Shown one piece after another: positions 1-6,068 of a DNA stretch of 6,298 bases. This stretch comes from Enterobacteriaceae bacterium. Its GTDB lineage: Bacteria > Pseudomonadota > Gammaproteobacteria > Enterobacterales > Enterobacteriaceae. The position numbers and the translations under genes were made by a program. Within the stretch, counting starts at the first letter, position 1. Each line of letters begins with the position of its first letter. The stretch spans positions 1 to 6,298 of the forward strand of contig JALAGK010000270.1 in NCBI GenBank assembly GCA_022712475.1, given 5' to 3'. The notes beneath the pieces are model-generated. The model was given only the letters and a program-made list of their open reading frames with translations. It was not told the DNA's origin and did no database searches.

Positions 1-372
1 AAGTATATGGGCGATATAGCTGCTGACGGTGATAATCGTCACCTGCGGTTTGTTGCCCAGTTCCCGAGCCAGTAGCGCATTACTGCTGCCGTTTTCGATA
101 AATACGGTTTCACCAACGCTAACCAAAGCAGCCGCATGTTCTGCCAGCTGTCGTTTGAGCGGGAAATTATTCATCATTCGGGTTTCTACGTCGTCGCTTT
201 CCAGCGCCATAGCGTAGCCATGGGCGCGTCGCAGATAGTTACCGTTCTCCAGCAGGTTAAGGTCCTGGCGAATAGTTACCGCAGAAACACCCGTCATTTT
301 CGCAAGGTCAGTCACGCTCATGCGACCGCGATCGACCACCATCTGTAGAATAATTTGTTGTCTGGAATTCAT
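1..372 (-). CDS. yciT: DeoR-family transcriptional regulator YciT, N-terminal half (cut by window edge)
   Basis: The minus strand reads an open frame of 124 codons from the ATG at 370-372 to the window edge with no stop, so the C-terminal half (about 125 residues by comparison with the roughly 249-aa E. coli protein) lies outside. The N-terminus begins [12 protein letters not shown] and continues into a DeoR-type winged helix-turn-helix (about residues 3-55): [20 protein letters not shown] is the helix-turn-helix, and YLRRAHGYA follows as the wing. From about residue 72 the sugar-phosphate-sensor-like DeoR C-terminal domain starts, with the family's typical [10 protein letters not shown] stretch and [10 protein letters not shown] strand. 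The family represses or activates by binding a phosphorylated metabolite; the E. coli protein has been tied to osmotic-stress control, but its effector is not known to me. The Shine-Dalgarno is poor (only GGT before the start), which suggests low expression. Identity is confident; function is by homology. Confidence 0.93.
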   Translation of the reverse strand, partial: MNSRQQIILQMVVDRGRMSVTDLAKMTGVSAVTIRQDLNLLENGNYLRRAHGYAMALESDDVETRMMNNFPLKRQLAEHAAALVSVGETVFIENGSSNALLARELGNKPQVTIITVSSYIAHIL

Positions 373-411
373 ATTTACCGTTGTGTCATAAGGTCAGGGC
401 AACCTGAGCGC

Positions 412-420
412 ATGATAACA
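412..420 (-). promoter_or_regulatory. Candidate extended -10 promoter of yciT
   Basis: On the minus strand TGT-TATCAT forms an extended -10 element (TGn plus a hexamer matching 5 of 6 positions of TATAAT). The hexamer at the usual -35 distance (TCCACT) is poor, as is common for extended -10 promoters. It would start transcription near 405 and give a 5' leader of about 33 nt before the yciT ATG. A short inverted repeat, CACTC-N10-GAGTG (419-438), overlaps the spacer and could be an operator. This is a motif reading only. Confidence 0.4.
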
Positions 421-440
421 CTCACATAAGAACGAGTGGA

Positions 441-469
441 GAAAATGGCGCTTGCCGCAGGTAAGCGCC
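441..469 (-). terminator. Rho-independent terminator downstream of yciZ
   Basis: On the minus strand, 11 nt after the yciZ stop, a perfect 7-bp stem GGCGCTT/AAGCGCC (463-469 with 447-453) encloses a 9-nt loop and is followed by ATTTTC, a short U tract. The position between two genes read in the same direction supports termination of yciZ and insulation of yciT. The U tract is short, so read-through is possible. Confidence 0.7.
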
Positions 470-479
470 GGGGGAGTGG

Positions 480-665
480 TCAGATTTCCCAGGGCGATTT
501 GCCGCTGTCTTTCGGTTTAACCCCGCTATCCTTAACGGACTGTGCCAGCTCGGCACGCAGGATTTCAAGATTGCGAATAGCAGATGCAGTATCACCGGCA
601 ACGAGAATATCCAGCACGGTGTCGATGCGTTGGGTCAACAATTGAGGATCGAGAGGGGATGACAT
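480..665 (-). CDS. yciZ: UPF0509 family small protein YciZ
   Basis: This 61-codon gene starts at ATG 663-665 and stops with TGA at 480-482. The start is well supported by a full AAGGAG Shine-Dalgarno at 671-676, 5 nt upstream. The product has the recognisable YciZ core [13 protein letters not shown] (about residues 13-25), then a leucine/glutamate-rich amphipathic helix (NLEILRAEL, about 32-40), and the typical C-terminal end PWEI. It is acidic to neutral, soluble, has no signal peptide or membrane segment, and is slightly longer than the 57-aa E. coli protein because of extra residues in the linker before the C-terminus. The family has no established biochemical function. In E. coli it is separated from rnb by pdeR, which is missing here, so yciZ now follows rnb directly. 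It has its own candidate promoter and terminator, which points to an independent transcript. Confidence 0.9.
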   Translation of the reverse strand: MSSPLDPQLLTQRIDTVLDILVAGDTASAIRNLEILRAELAQSVKDSGVKPKDSGKSPWEI

Positions 666-685
666 AACGGCTCCTTCAGTTACTC

Positions 686-694
686 ATTATCTCA
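686..694 (-). promoter_or_regulatory. Candidate extended -10 promoter of yciZ
   Basis: The minus strand has TGA-GATAAT, an extended -10 with 5 of 6 matches to TATAAT, about 10 nt upstream of the yciZ Shine-Dalgarno. A start near 679 would leave a very short leader of about 14 nt, just covering AAGGAG. No convincing -35 box is seen at 16-18 bp. Read-through from rnb is the alternative source of yciZ mRNA. Confidence 0.3.
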
Positions 695-780
695 ACATCA
701 TGCAGAAAATCAGGGCAAAAGAGAACGTCTGGCAGGTGTTTATTCACGATGCCATCAGAACGATGTGTTTTAACTCATGC

Positions 781-822
781 AAAAAAGGATGAAACAGCAC
801 GGCGATGGCATCGCCGTGCTGT
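781..822 (-). terminator. Long hairpin / terminator downstream of rnb
   Basis: A perfect 12-bp inverted repeat (794-805 with 811-822) with a 5-nt loop starts 12 nt after the rnb stop. On the minus strand it is followed, after a 7-nt gap, by six T (781-786). The stem is strong and well placed to end the rnb transcript and protect it from 3' exonucleases. The gap before the T run is longer than in a textbook terminator, so termination may be partial or the hairpin may act mainly as a 3' stabiliser. Confidence 0.7.
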
Positions 823-833
823 CAGAGGGGGAA

Positions 834-2768
834 TCAGGCTGCGGGACGTGCAATGATGCTGCGTGTTTCCATACGCACTTCGGCGATGGTTACATCAATC
901 ACATCCGTCACTTTATAGACTGTTTCACCCTTAATCTGCACAGTGCCGCTTTCCTGGCTGCATACCAGCTCATCGCGTACAGCATGCAGGAACGGTGCAG
1001 GGATAAAGGCAACGGCGCCGTTATCCACCAGGCGTACACGCATGCCGCCGCGGCTGACATCAATGATTTCAGCCGGGAAGCGGGTGTCGGTAGCAACATG
1101 TTTTACCAGGAAGCGTGCATACAGCCAGTCACCCACGTCACGCTCGGCCATACGGTTCAGGCGGCGGCGTTCGCTCATCTGTACCGTCGTCTCTTCAGGC
1201 GGGCGTTGCGCTGACTCACCTTTGATAATGGCCTTCAGCAGACGGTGGTTCACCATGTCGCCAAACTTACGAATTGGTGATGTCCAGGTCGCATAAGCCT
1301 CCAGACCAAGACCGAAATGCGGACCAGGCTCAGTGCTGATTTCCGCAAAAGATTGGTAGCGGCGAATGCGGCTGTCCAGGAAACCGGTTGGCTGGGCATC
1401 CAGCTCGCGGCGCAACTTGCAGAAACCATTAAGGGTAAGTACGTCCTGCGCATCGACATGCATGCCGTGGGTCTTCAGCATGGCAGCAAGTTGCTCGGTG
1501 TTAGCGGGATCGAAGCCGGTATGTACGTTGTAGATACCAAAACCAAGACGCTCGCGCAGCACAACAGCCGCGCAGACGTTAGCTGCAATCATGGATTCTT
1601 CAACGATGCGGTTAGCAATGCGACGTGGCTCGGCCACGATATCCAGCACTTCGCCTTTCTCACCCAACACAAAGCGATAGTCAGGGCGGTCTTTAAATAC
1701 CAGCGCGTGCTCATGTCGCCAGCTGCTGCGACGTTGGCAAACCTGCTGCAACAGCGTAATTTGCTCTGCAATGGTGTCGTTTTCCGGCTGCCAGCTACCC
1801 TGTTTTTCAAGCCAGTCAGAGACATCGTTATAGGCCAGTTTGGCTTTAGATTTAATAGTTGCCGCAAAGAAGCAGATATCACTATCGATAGCACCGTCTT
1901 CCAGAATGGTCATGCGGCAGGCAAGTACCGGACGCACTTCATTAGGGCGCAGCGAGCACAGGTCGTCAGACAGTTCGCGTGGCAGCATCGGGATATTAAA
2001 ACCCGGGAGATAGTTGGTGAAGGCACGCACCTGAGCTGCTTTATCGAGTTTACTGCCGGGCGCAATCCATGCCGTCGGGTCCGCGATGGCTACGGTAAGG
2101 CGCAACTTGCCATCGACGTCCTGCCCAACATACAGCGCATCATCCATGTCTTCGGTGCTGGCGCTGTCGATAGTAACAAAGCTTAGCGCGGTGAGGTCTT
2201 CACGCGTCAGACCTTCATCAAGCATCTCGGTCGCAACGCCATCCGGCGCTTCACGTTCAAGGTTATGGCGCGCCAGTGTTACCCACCACGGTGCGAAATG
2301 GTCGTCACCAAAGGTAATAAAATGGGTGAGTTCGGCATAGAAACCGCGGTCGCCTTTCAGTGGATGGCGACGCATTTCTGCAACAGCCCAGTCACCTTCC
2401 TGGAATTCATGTTTCAGCCCGCGTTCAGGTCGGCAGGGGATGGCATCACGCAACAGCGGATGATCCGGGACAATGCTGTAGCGATCGTCTTTCTTCTGCA
2501 CCCGACCGACAAAACGGGTAAGGAACGGTTCGATAAGCTCTTCCGGCTCAGCCGTTTCACGGTCCTTGTCGGTGTGAATCACCGCGCTGACGCGATCGCC
2601 GTGCATCACTTTCTTCATCTGCGGCGGCGGAATAAAGTAGCTTTTATTGGCATCCACTTCGAGGAAGCCAAATCCTTTTTCTGTGCCTTTTACCACACCT
2701 TCGGCGCGCGGCGTTTGGGAGTGGAGTTGCTGTTTTAGCTGAGCAAGCAGCGGGTTATCCTGAAACAT
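834..2768 (-). CDS. rnb: Exoribonuclease II (RNase II)
   Basis: This 644-codon gene encodes RNase II, the processive, hydrolytic 3'-to-5' exoribonuclease that degrades single-stranded mRNA to nucleoside monophosphates and leaves a short oligonucleotide end product. The length equals that of the E. coli enzyme. Domain order is as expected: two N-terminal cold-shock domains (about 1-85 and 86-175; KGFGFLEVD is the RNA-binding strand), the RNB catalytic domain (about 190-520), and a C-terminal S1 domain (about 560-640). The catalytic set is intact: the four Mg-binding aspartates at 201, 207, 209 and 210 (in [14 protein letters not shown]), Tyr253 and Tyr313, Glu390 in the RIVEE stretch, and Arg500 in TSPIR. 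The start at MFQDNPLL matches the E. coli N-terminus, although its Shine-Dalgarno is very weak (AGG lies about 16 nt upstream). yciW lies 78 bp upstream. The E. coli downstream neighbour pdeR is missing. Confidence 0.98.
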   Translation of the reverse strand: MFQDNPLLAQLKQQLHSQTPRAEGVVKGTEKGFGFLEVDANKSYFIPPPQMKKVMHGDRVSAVIHTDKDRETAEPEELIEPFLTRFVGRVQKKDDRYSIVPDHPLLRDAIPCRPERGLKHEFQEGDWAVAEMRRHPLKGDRGFYAELTHFITFGDDHFAPWWVTLARHNLEREAPDGVATEMLDEGLTREDLTALSFVTIDSASTEDMDDALYVGQDVDGKLRLTVAIADPTAWIAPGSKLDKAAQVRAFTNYLPGFNIPMLPRELSDDLCSLRPNEVRPVLACRMTILEDGAIDSDICFFAATIKSKAKLAYNDVSDWLEKQGSWQPENDTIAEQITLLQQVCQRRSSWRHEHALVFKDRPDYRFVLGEKGEVLDIVAEPRRIANRIVEESMIAANVCAAVVLRERLGFGIYNVHTGFDPANTEQLAAMLKTHGMHVDAQDVLTLNGFCKLRRELDAQPTGFLDSRIRRYQSFAEISTEPGPHFGLGLEAYATWTSPIRKFGDMVNHRLLKAIIKGESAQRPPEETTVQMSERRRLNRMAERDVGDWLYARFLVKHVATDTRFPAEIIDVSRGGMRVRLVDNGAVAFIPAPFLHAVRDELVCSQESGTVQIKGETVYKVTDVIDVTIAEVRMETRSIIARPAA

Positions 2769-2804
2769 AGCATTGAGTTTTCGTGGCCTAAAGAGCGGCT
2801 GACA

Positions 2805-2833
2805 TTTTTACGCGAATACGTCTGCGGCAGCAA
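2805..2833 (-). promoter_or_regulatory. Candidate sigma-70 promoter of rnb
   Basis: Between yciW and rnb the minus strand shows TTGCTG (2828-2833) as a -35 and TAAAAA (2805-2810, 4 of 6 matches) as a -10, with a 17-bp spacer. Transcription would begin near 2798, giving a leader of about 30 nt. I see no terminator between yciW and rnb, so a longer transcript from yciW may also feed rnb. Confidence 0.4.
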
Positions 2834-2846
2834 GCGCTGTTTCGTG

Positions 2847-3965
2847 TTAATCAGACTCACTCAGGCCTGCATAGAGTCTGTCCAGCCACTCGCACAGGCC
2901 GCACCAGGCAAGTAATTGCCAGATTTCCCTATCGCTGGTTAGCAATTCGCGCAGCGGGGCGAGTGTAGTACTGGAAAAACTGGCCGGGCTCAGCGTTAGT
3001 AGCCGTAGCACCTGAAGATAAGCGTGTTCGCGCGCATGCTCATGGCTCCATGCCTGTAAGGTACGTTTGCCGTCGCGCAAGGCCTCTGGCAGCGTTTGCA
3101 CGCCAGGCCAGTGCGTGCTTGCTGCGTCAAATCGCGTAACACAGCCGTTAAGACGTGCGCTGCTGAGTTCACATAGCGTGGTTAACTCATCGTTTGCAGG
3201 CACAAGAGCCTCAATAAGCGCATTAAAATGCTGCAAGGTGCTTTCATCCCAGGCGAGCATACCCGCCAGAGATGAGAGTCTGGATGTGACCACCGGCGTA
3301 GCAAGCGTGTTTTTGGCAGCAATCCCCGCACGCCATTCTCGTTTGGGGGCAAGAAATACGCCAGCATCTGCTTCTTGTAGACTATCGACTCCGGGCAGCC
3401 AGCGCACGGTGATATTGCTCAGTGCCTGCAAGGCAGCAATCGCGCGTGCCTGAAAGCCAATAAAACCGATGATGTGATGAAATGTAATGATATCTGCACT
3501 GCTGAGTCCAACGTCTTCAAGCTGCTGCCTTGAGCGTGAGGTAATCAACGTTGGCCGGCTTGCCAGCAGGCGGGCGTACTGAGTGATTTGCGTCAGGCGG
3601 TGGTTGCTCTCACGTGAGGAGTCCGGGCTGGGCTGGGGTGCCAGCCGTGCAGCGTAGTGGCTGCACAAGCGTTGCACACCGTAAACCTGCGCGACAGTCA
3701 GCGCTGTGCTCAGTCGATCGTAGCTACTAAGCGTATGAAACCGACTTGTTTCTACGCTTTCAGGCAGTAATCCGCAGGCAAGCTTGCGAGCATGCGTAAG
3801 CCAGGCTGATTCAGGCTTGAGGGTGTCCGGGACAGTGAGGTCAAGACAGAACAGGTCACCCATACGGACGGCCTCAGGCACTAACGCCAATACCTCTGGC
3901 GCAGATGAACTGGACTGCGTTTCATGATACCAGTGGTCTTTGCCGGTAGCGCGGCGTTGTTCCAT
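2847..3965 (-). CDS. yciW: AhpD/CMD-like protein YciW (CysB-regulon protein)
   Basis: This 372-codon gene starts at ATG 3963-3965, supported by AGGA 7 nt upstream and by the MEQR...GKDHWYHETQ N-terminus that matches my memory of E. coli YciW (about 375 aa). The product looks like a double carboxymuconolactone-decarboxylase/AhpD-like fold: a first helical repeat around residues 80-110 (LSTALTVAQVYGVQRLCSHY) and a second around 155-185 (LSSADIITFHHIIGFIGFQ, then ARAIAAL), followed by a less conserved C-terminal half. The CxxC-H peroxidase motif of true AhpD proteins is not visible at either expected place; only Cys101 and His103 remain in the first. The sole CxxC is CGLC at 355-358 near the C-terminus. 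There is no signal peptide or membrane segment, so it should be cytoplasmic. In E. coli yciW is reported as CysB-controlled and connected to cysteine/methionine metabolism; its reaction is unproven. Confidence 0.9.
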   Translation of the reverse strand: MEQRRATGKDHWYHETQSSSSAPEVLALVPEAVRMGDLFCLDLTVPDTLKPESAWLTHARKLACGLLPESVETSRFHTLSSYDRLSTALTVAQVYGVQRLCSHYAARLAPQPSPDSSRESNHRLTQITQYARLLASRPTLITSRSRQQLEDVGLSSADIITFHHIIGFIGFQARAIAALQALSNITVRWLPGVDSLQEADAGVFLAPKREWRAGIAAKNTLATPVVTSRLSSLAGMLAWDESTLQHFNALIEALVPANDELTTLCELSSARLNGCVTRFDAASTHWPGVQTLPEALRDGKRTLQAWSHEHAREHAYLQVLRLLTLSPASFSSTTLAPLRELLTSDREIWQLLAWCGLCEWLDRLYAGLSESD

Positions 3966-4041
3966 CGTTGTTTCCTGGAGCTAAAAGAGTCGAACAACGA
4001 TCCTGGCGTAACCGTGAGTGGAAGTGAAAGAAAGGAGGGTG

Positions 4042-4070
4042 ATAAGAAATATCAGAAAGCTATATAGCAA
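4042..4070 (-). promoter_or_regulatory. Candidate yciW promoter with palindromic AT-rich region
   Basis: On the minus strand TTGCTA (4065-4070) and TCTTAT (4042-4047), each 4 of 6 matches, are separated by 17 bp. The segment contains the perfect palindrome GCTATATAGC (4059-4068) and the dyad GATA-N5-TATC (4041-4053). CysB activates weak promoters through AT-rich dyads around -35, so this layout would suit the known CysB control of yciW, but I cannot identify a CysB site with certainty. Transcription would start near 4035, leaving a leader of about 70 nt. Confidence 0.35.
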
Positions 4071-4093
4071 CAGGGCGGGTAAAACCCGCCCTG
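4071..4093 (-). terminator. GC-rich hairpin downstream of fabI, probable terminator
   Basis: A perfect 10-bp stem (CAGGGCGGGT, 4071-4080, with 4084-4093) closes a 3-nt loop and starts 9 nt after the fabI stop. On the minus strand the stem is followed by TTGCTATAT, which is a poor U tract, so termination may be incomplete. The same bases immediately after the stem form the putative -35 of yciW. Confidence 0.6.
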
Positions 4094-4102
4094 AGAGGAA
4101 AC

Positions 4103-4891
4103 TTATTTCAGTTCCAGTTCGTTCATGGCTGCAATGCTGAAGCCGCCATCAACGTGGACGACTTCGCCAGAGATACCGGCAGACAGGTCAGAGCACAGGA
4201 ACGCGGCAGAGTTACCCACGTCTTCAATGGTGACGGTGCGGCGAATCGGGGTAACCGCTTCGCAGTGCGCCAGCATTTTACGGAAGTCTTTGATGCCAGA
4301 TGCGGCCAGCGTACGGATAGGACCTGCGGAAATAGCGTTAACACGCACACCTTCGGGGCCCATAGCGTTTGCCATATAGCGCACATTAGCTTCCAGAGAG
4401 GCTTTCGCCAGCCCCATCACGTTGTAGTTAGGGATAGCGCGCTCCGCACCCAGGTAAGACAGTGTCAGCAGCGCTGAGCCTGGGTTCAGCATGGTACGGC
4501 AGGCTTTTGCCATCGCAACAAAGCTGTAGGAGCTGATGTCGTGAGCAATTTTGAAGCCTTCGCGGGTCACGGCGTTCACATAGTCGCCATCCAGCTGGTC
4601 GCCCGGTGCAAAACCGATGGAGTGCACGAAACCGTCAAACTTCGGCCATGTTTTTGCCAGTTCAGCAAACATGGCGTCAATACTTTCGTCCTGGGCAACG
4701 TCACATTCCAGCACCAGGCTTGAACCGAGTTCGGCGGCGAAGTCGTCCACGCGGCCTTTCAGCTTCTCATTCTGGTAGGTAAAGGCCAGTTCAGCCCCTT
4801 CGCGACGCATTGCCTGTGCAATACCGTAGGCGATAGAACGGTTGCTGGCGACGCCAGTCACCAGAATGCGCTTGCCGGTAAGAAAACCCAT
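4103..4891 (-). CDS. fabI: Enoyl-[acyl-carrier-protein] reductase (NADH)
   Basis: This 262-codon gene encodes FabI, which reduces trans-2-enoyl-ACP to acyl-ACP with NADH in the last step of each type II fatty-acid elongation cycle; it acts as a cytoplasmic homotetramer. Length equals E. coli FabI and the sequence is nearly identical from about residue 84 onward. It is an atypical short-chain dehydrogenase/reductase: the N-terminal nucleotide loop is [13 protein letters not shown] (about 13-25) rather than the classical glycine motif, and the catalytic residues Tyr146, Tyr156 and Lys163 are all present ([20 protein letters not shown]). Positions where substitutions give triclosan resistance in E. 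coli keep the sensitive wild-type residues (Gly93, Met159, Phe203), and Ser241 (the site of a known temperature-sensitive mutation) is intact. The start is supported by TAAGGA at 4901-4906, 9 nt upstream in total. Likely monocistronic: promoter upstream, hairpin downstream. Confidence 0.98.
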   Translation of the reverse strand: MGFLTGKRILVTGVASNRSIAYGIAQAMRREGAELAFTYQNEKLKGRVDDFAAELGSSLVLECDVAQDESIDAMFAELAKTWPKFDGFVHSIGFAPGDQLDGDYVNAVTREGFKIAHDISSYSFVAMAKACRTMLNPGSALLTLSYLGAERAIPNYNVMGLAKASLEANVRYMANAMGPEGVRVNAISAGPIRTLAASGIKDFRKMLAHCEAVTPIRRTVTIEDVGNSAAFLCSDLSAGISGEVVHVDGGFSIAAMNELELK

Positions 4892-4972
4892 AGCATTTAA
4901 TCCTTATCGTTGTGGCTCAATCACGCCTTTCAGTCAGTCTGGCGTTTGTGAAATTGGTGCGGATAACGCGGG

Positions 4973-5006
4973 ATTATATCCCACAGCCCTGGTCCTGTGT
5001 CGACAA
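4973..5006 (-). promoter_or_regulatory. Candidate fabI promoter
   Basis: A perfect TATAAT (4973-4978, minus strand) lies 81 bp upstream of the fabI ATG. Its best -35 partner is TCGACA (4998-5003, 5 of 6 matches to TTGACA), but the spacer is 19 bp; GACACA at 17 bp is a weaker alternative. A start near 4966 gives a leader of about 75 nt, which contains a small hairpin, ACGCC/GGCGT (4923-4927 with 4941-4945), ahead of the Shine-Dalgarno. The suboptimal spacing would fit dependence on an activator; E. coli fabI is reported to respond to FadR, but only one CTGGTCC half-site (4989-4995) is seen here. Confidence 0.55.
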
Positions 5007-5048
5007 TTTTCATCTCAGGAAGGCCAGTGGTCGGGGCAGTCGGGGGTG

Positions 5049-5070
5049 AAAAGAACCCGGCAATGCCGGG
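5049..5070 (-). terminator. Probable terminator of the sap operon or of an intergenic RNA
   Basis: On the minus strand CCCGGC-ATT-GCCGGG (5056-5070) forms a GC-rich 6-bp stem with a 3-nt loop and is directly followed by TTCTTTTC (5048-5055), a good U-rich tail. It sits 190 bp after the sapF stop and 70 bp upstream of the fabI -10 box, so it would end transcripts coming from sapF or from a promoter inside the intergenic region before they reach fabI. Confidence 0.65.
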
Positions 5071-5260
5071 CCACCGCAAGCTATCTATCATCATTAACAG
5101 TACAGGTGTCCATTCGTCCCCTTATTGTGTGCATTATTCGGGGACGAACCCCTCCAGTGGAGGGAATAAAGGCATATAAGCGAAAGAGGGTACTTTCGCG
5201 CGCATGACATTAGCCGGACGCTGAAATTATGGCAATCACATTTATCGACAGTTGTGCGCT
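5071..5260 (-). other. Structured intergenic segment between sapF and fabI (possible 3'UTR or small RNA)
   Basis: The 369 bp between fabI and sapF contain no convincing gene; E. coli ycjD, expected here on the plus strand, is absent. Besides the fabI promoter and the terminator-like hairpin, this segment holds three further hairpins: GCGAAAG/CTTTCGC (5180-5186 with 5193-5199), CCCTCC/GGAGGG (5150-5155 with 5159-5164) and a 9-bp stem TTCGTCCCC/GGGGACGAA (5113-5121 with 5140-5148, 18-nt loop). The GGGG of the last can instead pair with the adjacent CCCC (5140-5143 with 5149-5152), so the foldings exclude each other. An extended -10 box TGC-CATAAT on the minus strand (5226-5234) could start an RNA near 5219 ending at the 5049-5070 hairpin, about 170 nt long. 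Whether it is transcribed separately is unknown. Confidence 0.4.
5226..5234 (-). promoter_or_regulatory. Candidate extended -10 promoter inside the sapF-fabI intergenic region
   Basis: The minus strand reads TGC-CATAAT, a TGn extended element with 5 of 6 matches to TATAAT. No good -35 is found at 17 bp. TGTGA, a CRP half-site, lies a few bases upstream (5235-5239), but its partner half is missing. The transcript would run through the hairpin-rich segment toward fabI. Confidence 0.3.
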
Positions 5261-6067
5261 TTATCGGTCTTTACGCCAGGCGTCTGCCGTCAGCGCTTCA
5301 CCAAAGTGACCGGCAATTAGCCGTTTTGTCAGTTCATGTAGCGGTGAGGCCAGCACGTCCGCTGTGCTTCCGCGTTCCACCACTTCGCCGTGATGCATCA
5401 CCATCACCTGATCGCTAATATGCTTCATCATGCCCAGGTGCTGGGTCACATACACGTAGGAGAGCCCCTGTTTTTCCTGTAGTTCCAGCATCAGGTTAAT
5501 GAGTTGCGAGCGCATCGACATATCCAAAGATGCCAGCGCTTCGTCAGCAATAATCACCTTTGGACGTAGAATCAGCGCGCGCGCCAGCGCCAGACGTTGT
5601 TTTTGTCCGGGAGCCAACATGTGCGGATAGTAATCGGCGTGGTCTGGCAACAGCCCAACCATACGCAGCGTTTCCACTATGTGCTTGTGCCTGGCCTCTG
5701 GTTCAAGTTGGGTATTCAGACGCAGTGGGAAGTTCAGAATCTGCGAGACGCGCTGTCGTGGGTTGAGTGAGGTACTCGGGTCCTGAAAAATCATACGGAT
5801 GCGCTGGCTGCGAAACGAATAATCGCCGTAGTGAAGGGGATGATCATCAATGACCAGTTCACCGGTAGTCGGTGGGATGACGCCTGCGAGCATTTTTGCA
5901 AGCGTCGATTTCCCGGAGCCGTTTTCACCAATAATGGCCAGCGTCTGGCGCTCACGCAGGGTAAAGCTCAAGGGCTTTACCGCTTCCAGCGTCTGGCGGT
6001 GAAACCAGCCGGTACGGTAACGAAAAGTCTTGCTCAGATTGCGTACTTCAAGCAGTGTTTCGACCAT
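5261..6067 (-). CDS. sapF: Sap ABC transporter ATP-binding protein SapF
   Basis: This 268-codon gene encodes SapF, one of two ATPases of the SapABCDF inner-membrane transporter. The system was defined in Salmonella by resistance to antimicrobial peptides, and SapBCDF of E. coli is reported to export putrescine. The length equals that of E. coli SapF. Motifs in order: Walker A GENGSGKST (47-55), Q-loop Gln95 in IFQDPSTSLNPRQR (the Dpp/Opp-type pattern), ABC signature LAPGQ (151-155, unlike the common LSGGQ but, as I recall, normal for SapF), Walker B VIIADE (171-176) with Glu176, D-loop SLD (180-182) and switch His210. The protein has no membrane segment and would sit on the cytoplasmic face with SapB/SapC. 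The ATG lies 1 base after the sapD stop, and its GGGAG Shine-Dalgarno (6072-6076) is inside the sapD coding end, indicating translational coupling. No terminator is seen until 5049-5070. Confidence 0.97.
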   Translation of the reverse strand: MVETLLEVRNLSKTFRYRTGWFHRQTLEAVKPLSFTLRERQTLAIIGENGSGKSTLAKMLAGVIPPTTGELVIDDHPLHYGDYSFRSQRIRMIFQDPSTSLNPRQRVSQILNFPLRLNTQLEPEARHKHIVETLRMVGLLPDHADYYPHMLAPGQKQRLALARALILRPKVIIADEALASLDMSMRSQLINLMLELQEKQGLSYVYVTQHLGMMKHISDQVMVMHHGEVVERGSTADVLASPLHELTKRLIAGHFGEALTADAWRKDR

Positions 6068-6068
6068 C

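Noticed and set aside
1317..2186. Plus-strand open frame of 289 codons antisense to rnb
   Set aside because: It lies entirely inside the highly conserved rnb gene, has no Shine-Dalgarno and no recognisable domain. Long antisense frames are common opposite GC-rich enteric genes.
2265..2738. Plus-strand open frame of 157 codons antisense to the 5' part of rnb
   Set aside because: It is a shadow of rnb with no start signal and no recognisable protein features.
4028..4044. Strong Shine-Dalgarno-like AAAGGAGGGTGAT on the plus strand
   Set aside because: No start codon or open frame follows at a suitable distance. It lies in the leader of yciW, which is read from the other strand.
4986..5002. Possible FadR site at the fabI promoter
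   Set aside because: Only the left half CTGGTCC matches the consensus and the right half does not. The site falls between -10 and -35 rather than at an activating position.
5140..5152. tRNA T-arm-like GGGGTTCGTCCCC on the minus strand
   Set aside because: No acceptor, D or anticodon arms can be found around it, so it is just part of the hairpin cluster.
4842..5207. Plus-strand frames (121 codons at 4842-5207 and 60 codons at 4997-5179) as possible ycjD or a new gene
   Set aside because: The first starts inside fabI on the opposite strand, and the second starts at GTG without a Shine-Dalgarno. Neither resembles DUF559, and both run through the terminator-like and other hairpins.
5222..5243. 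Possible CRP site
   Set aside because: One half (ATCACATTT on the plus strand) is perfect, but the other half matches only 2 of 5 key positions, so it is too weak to call.
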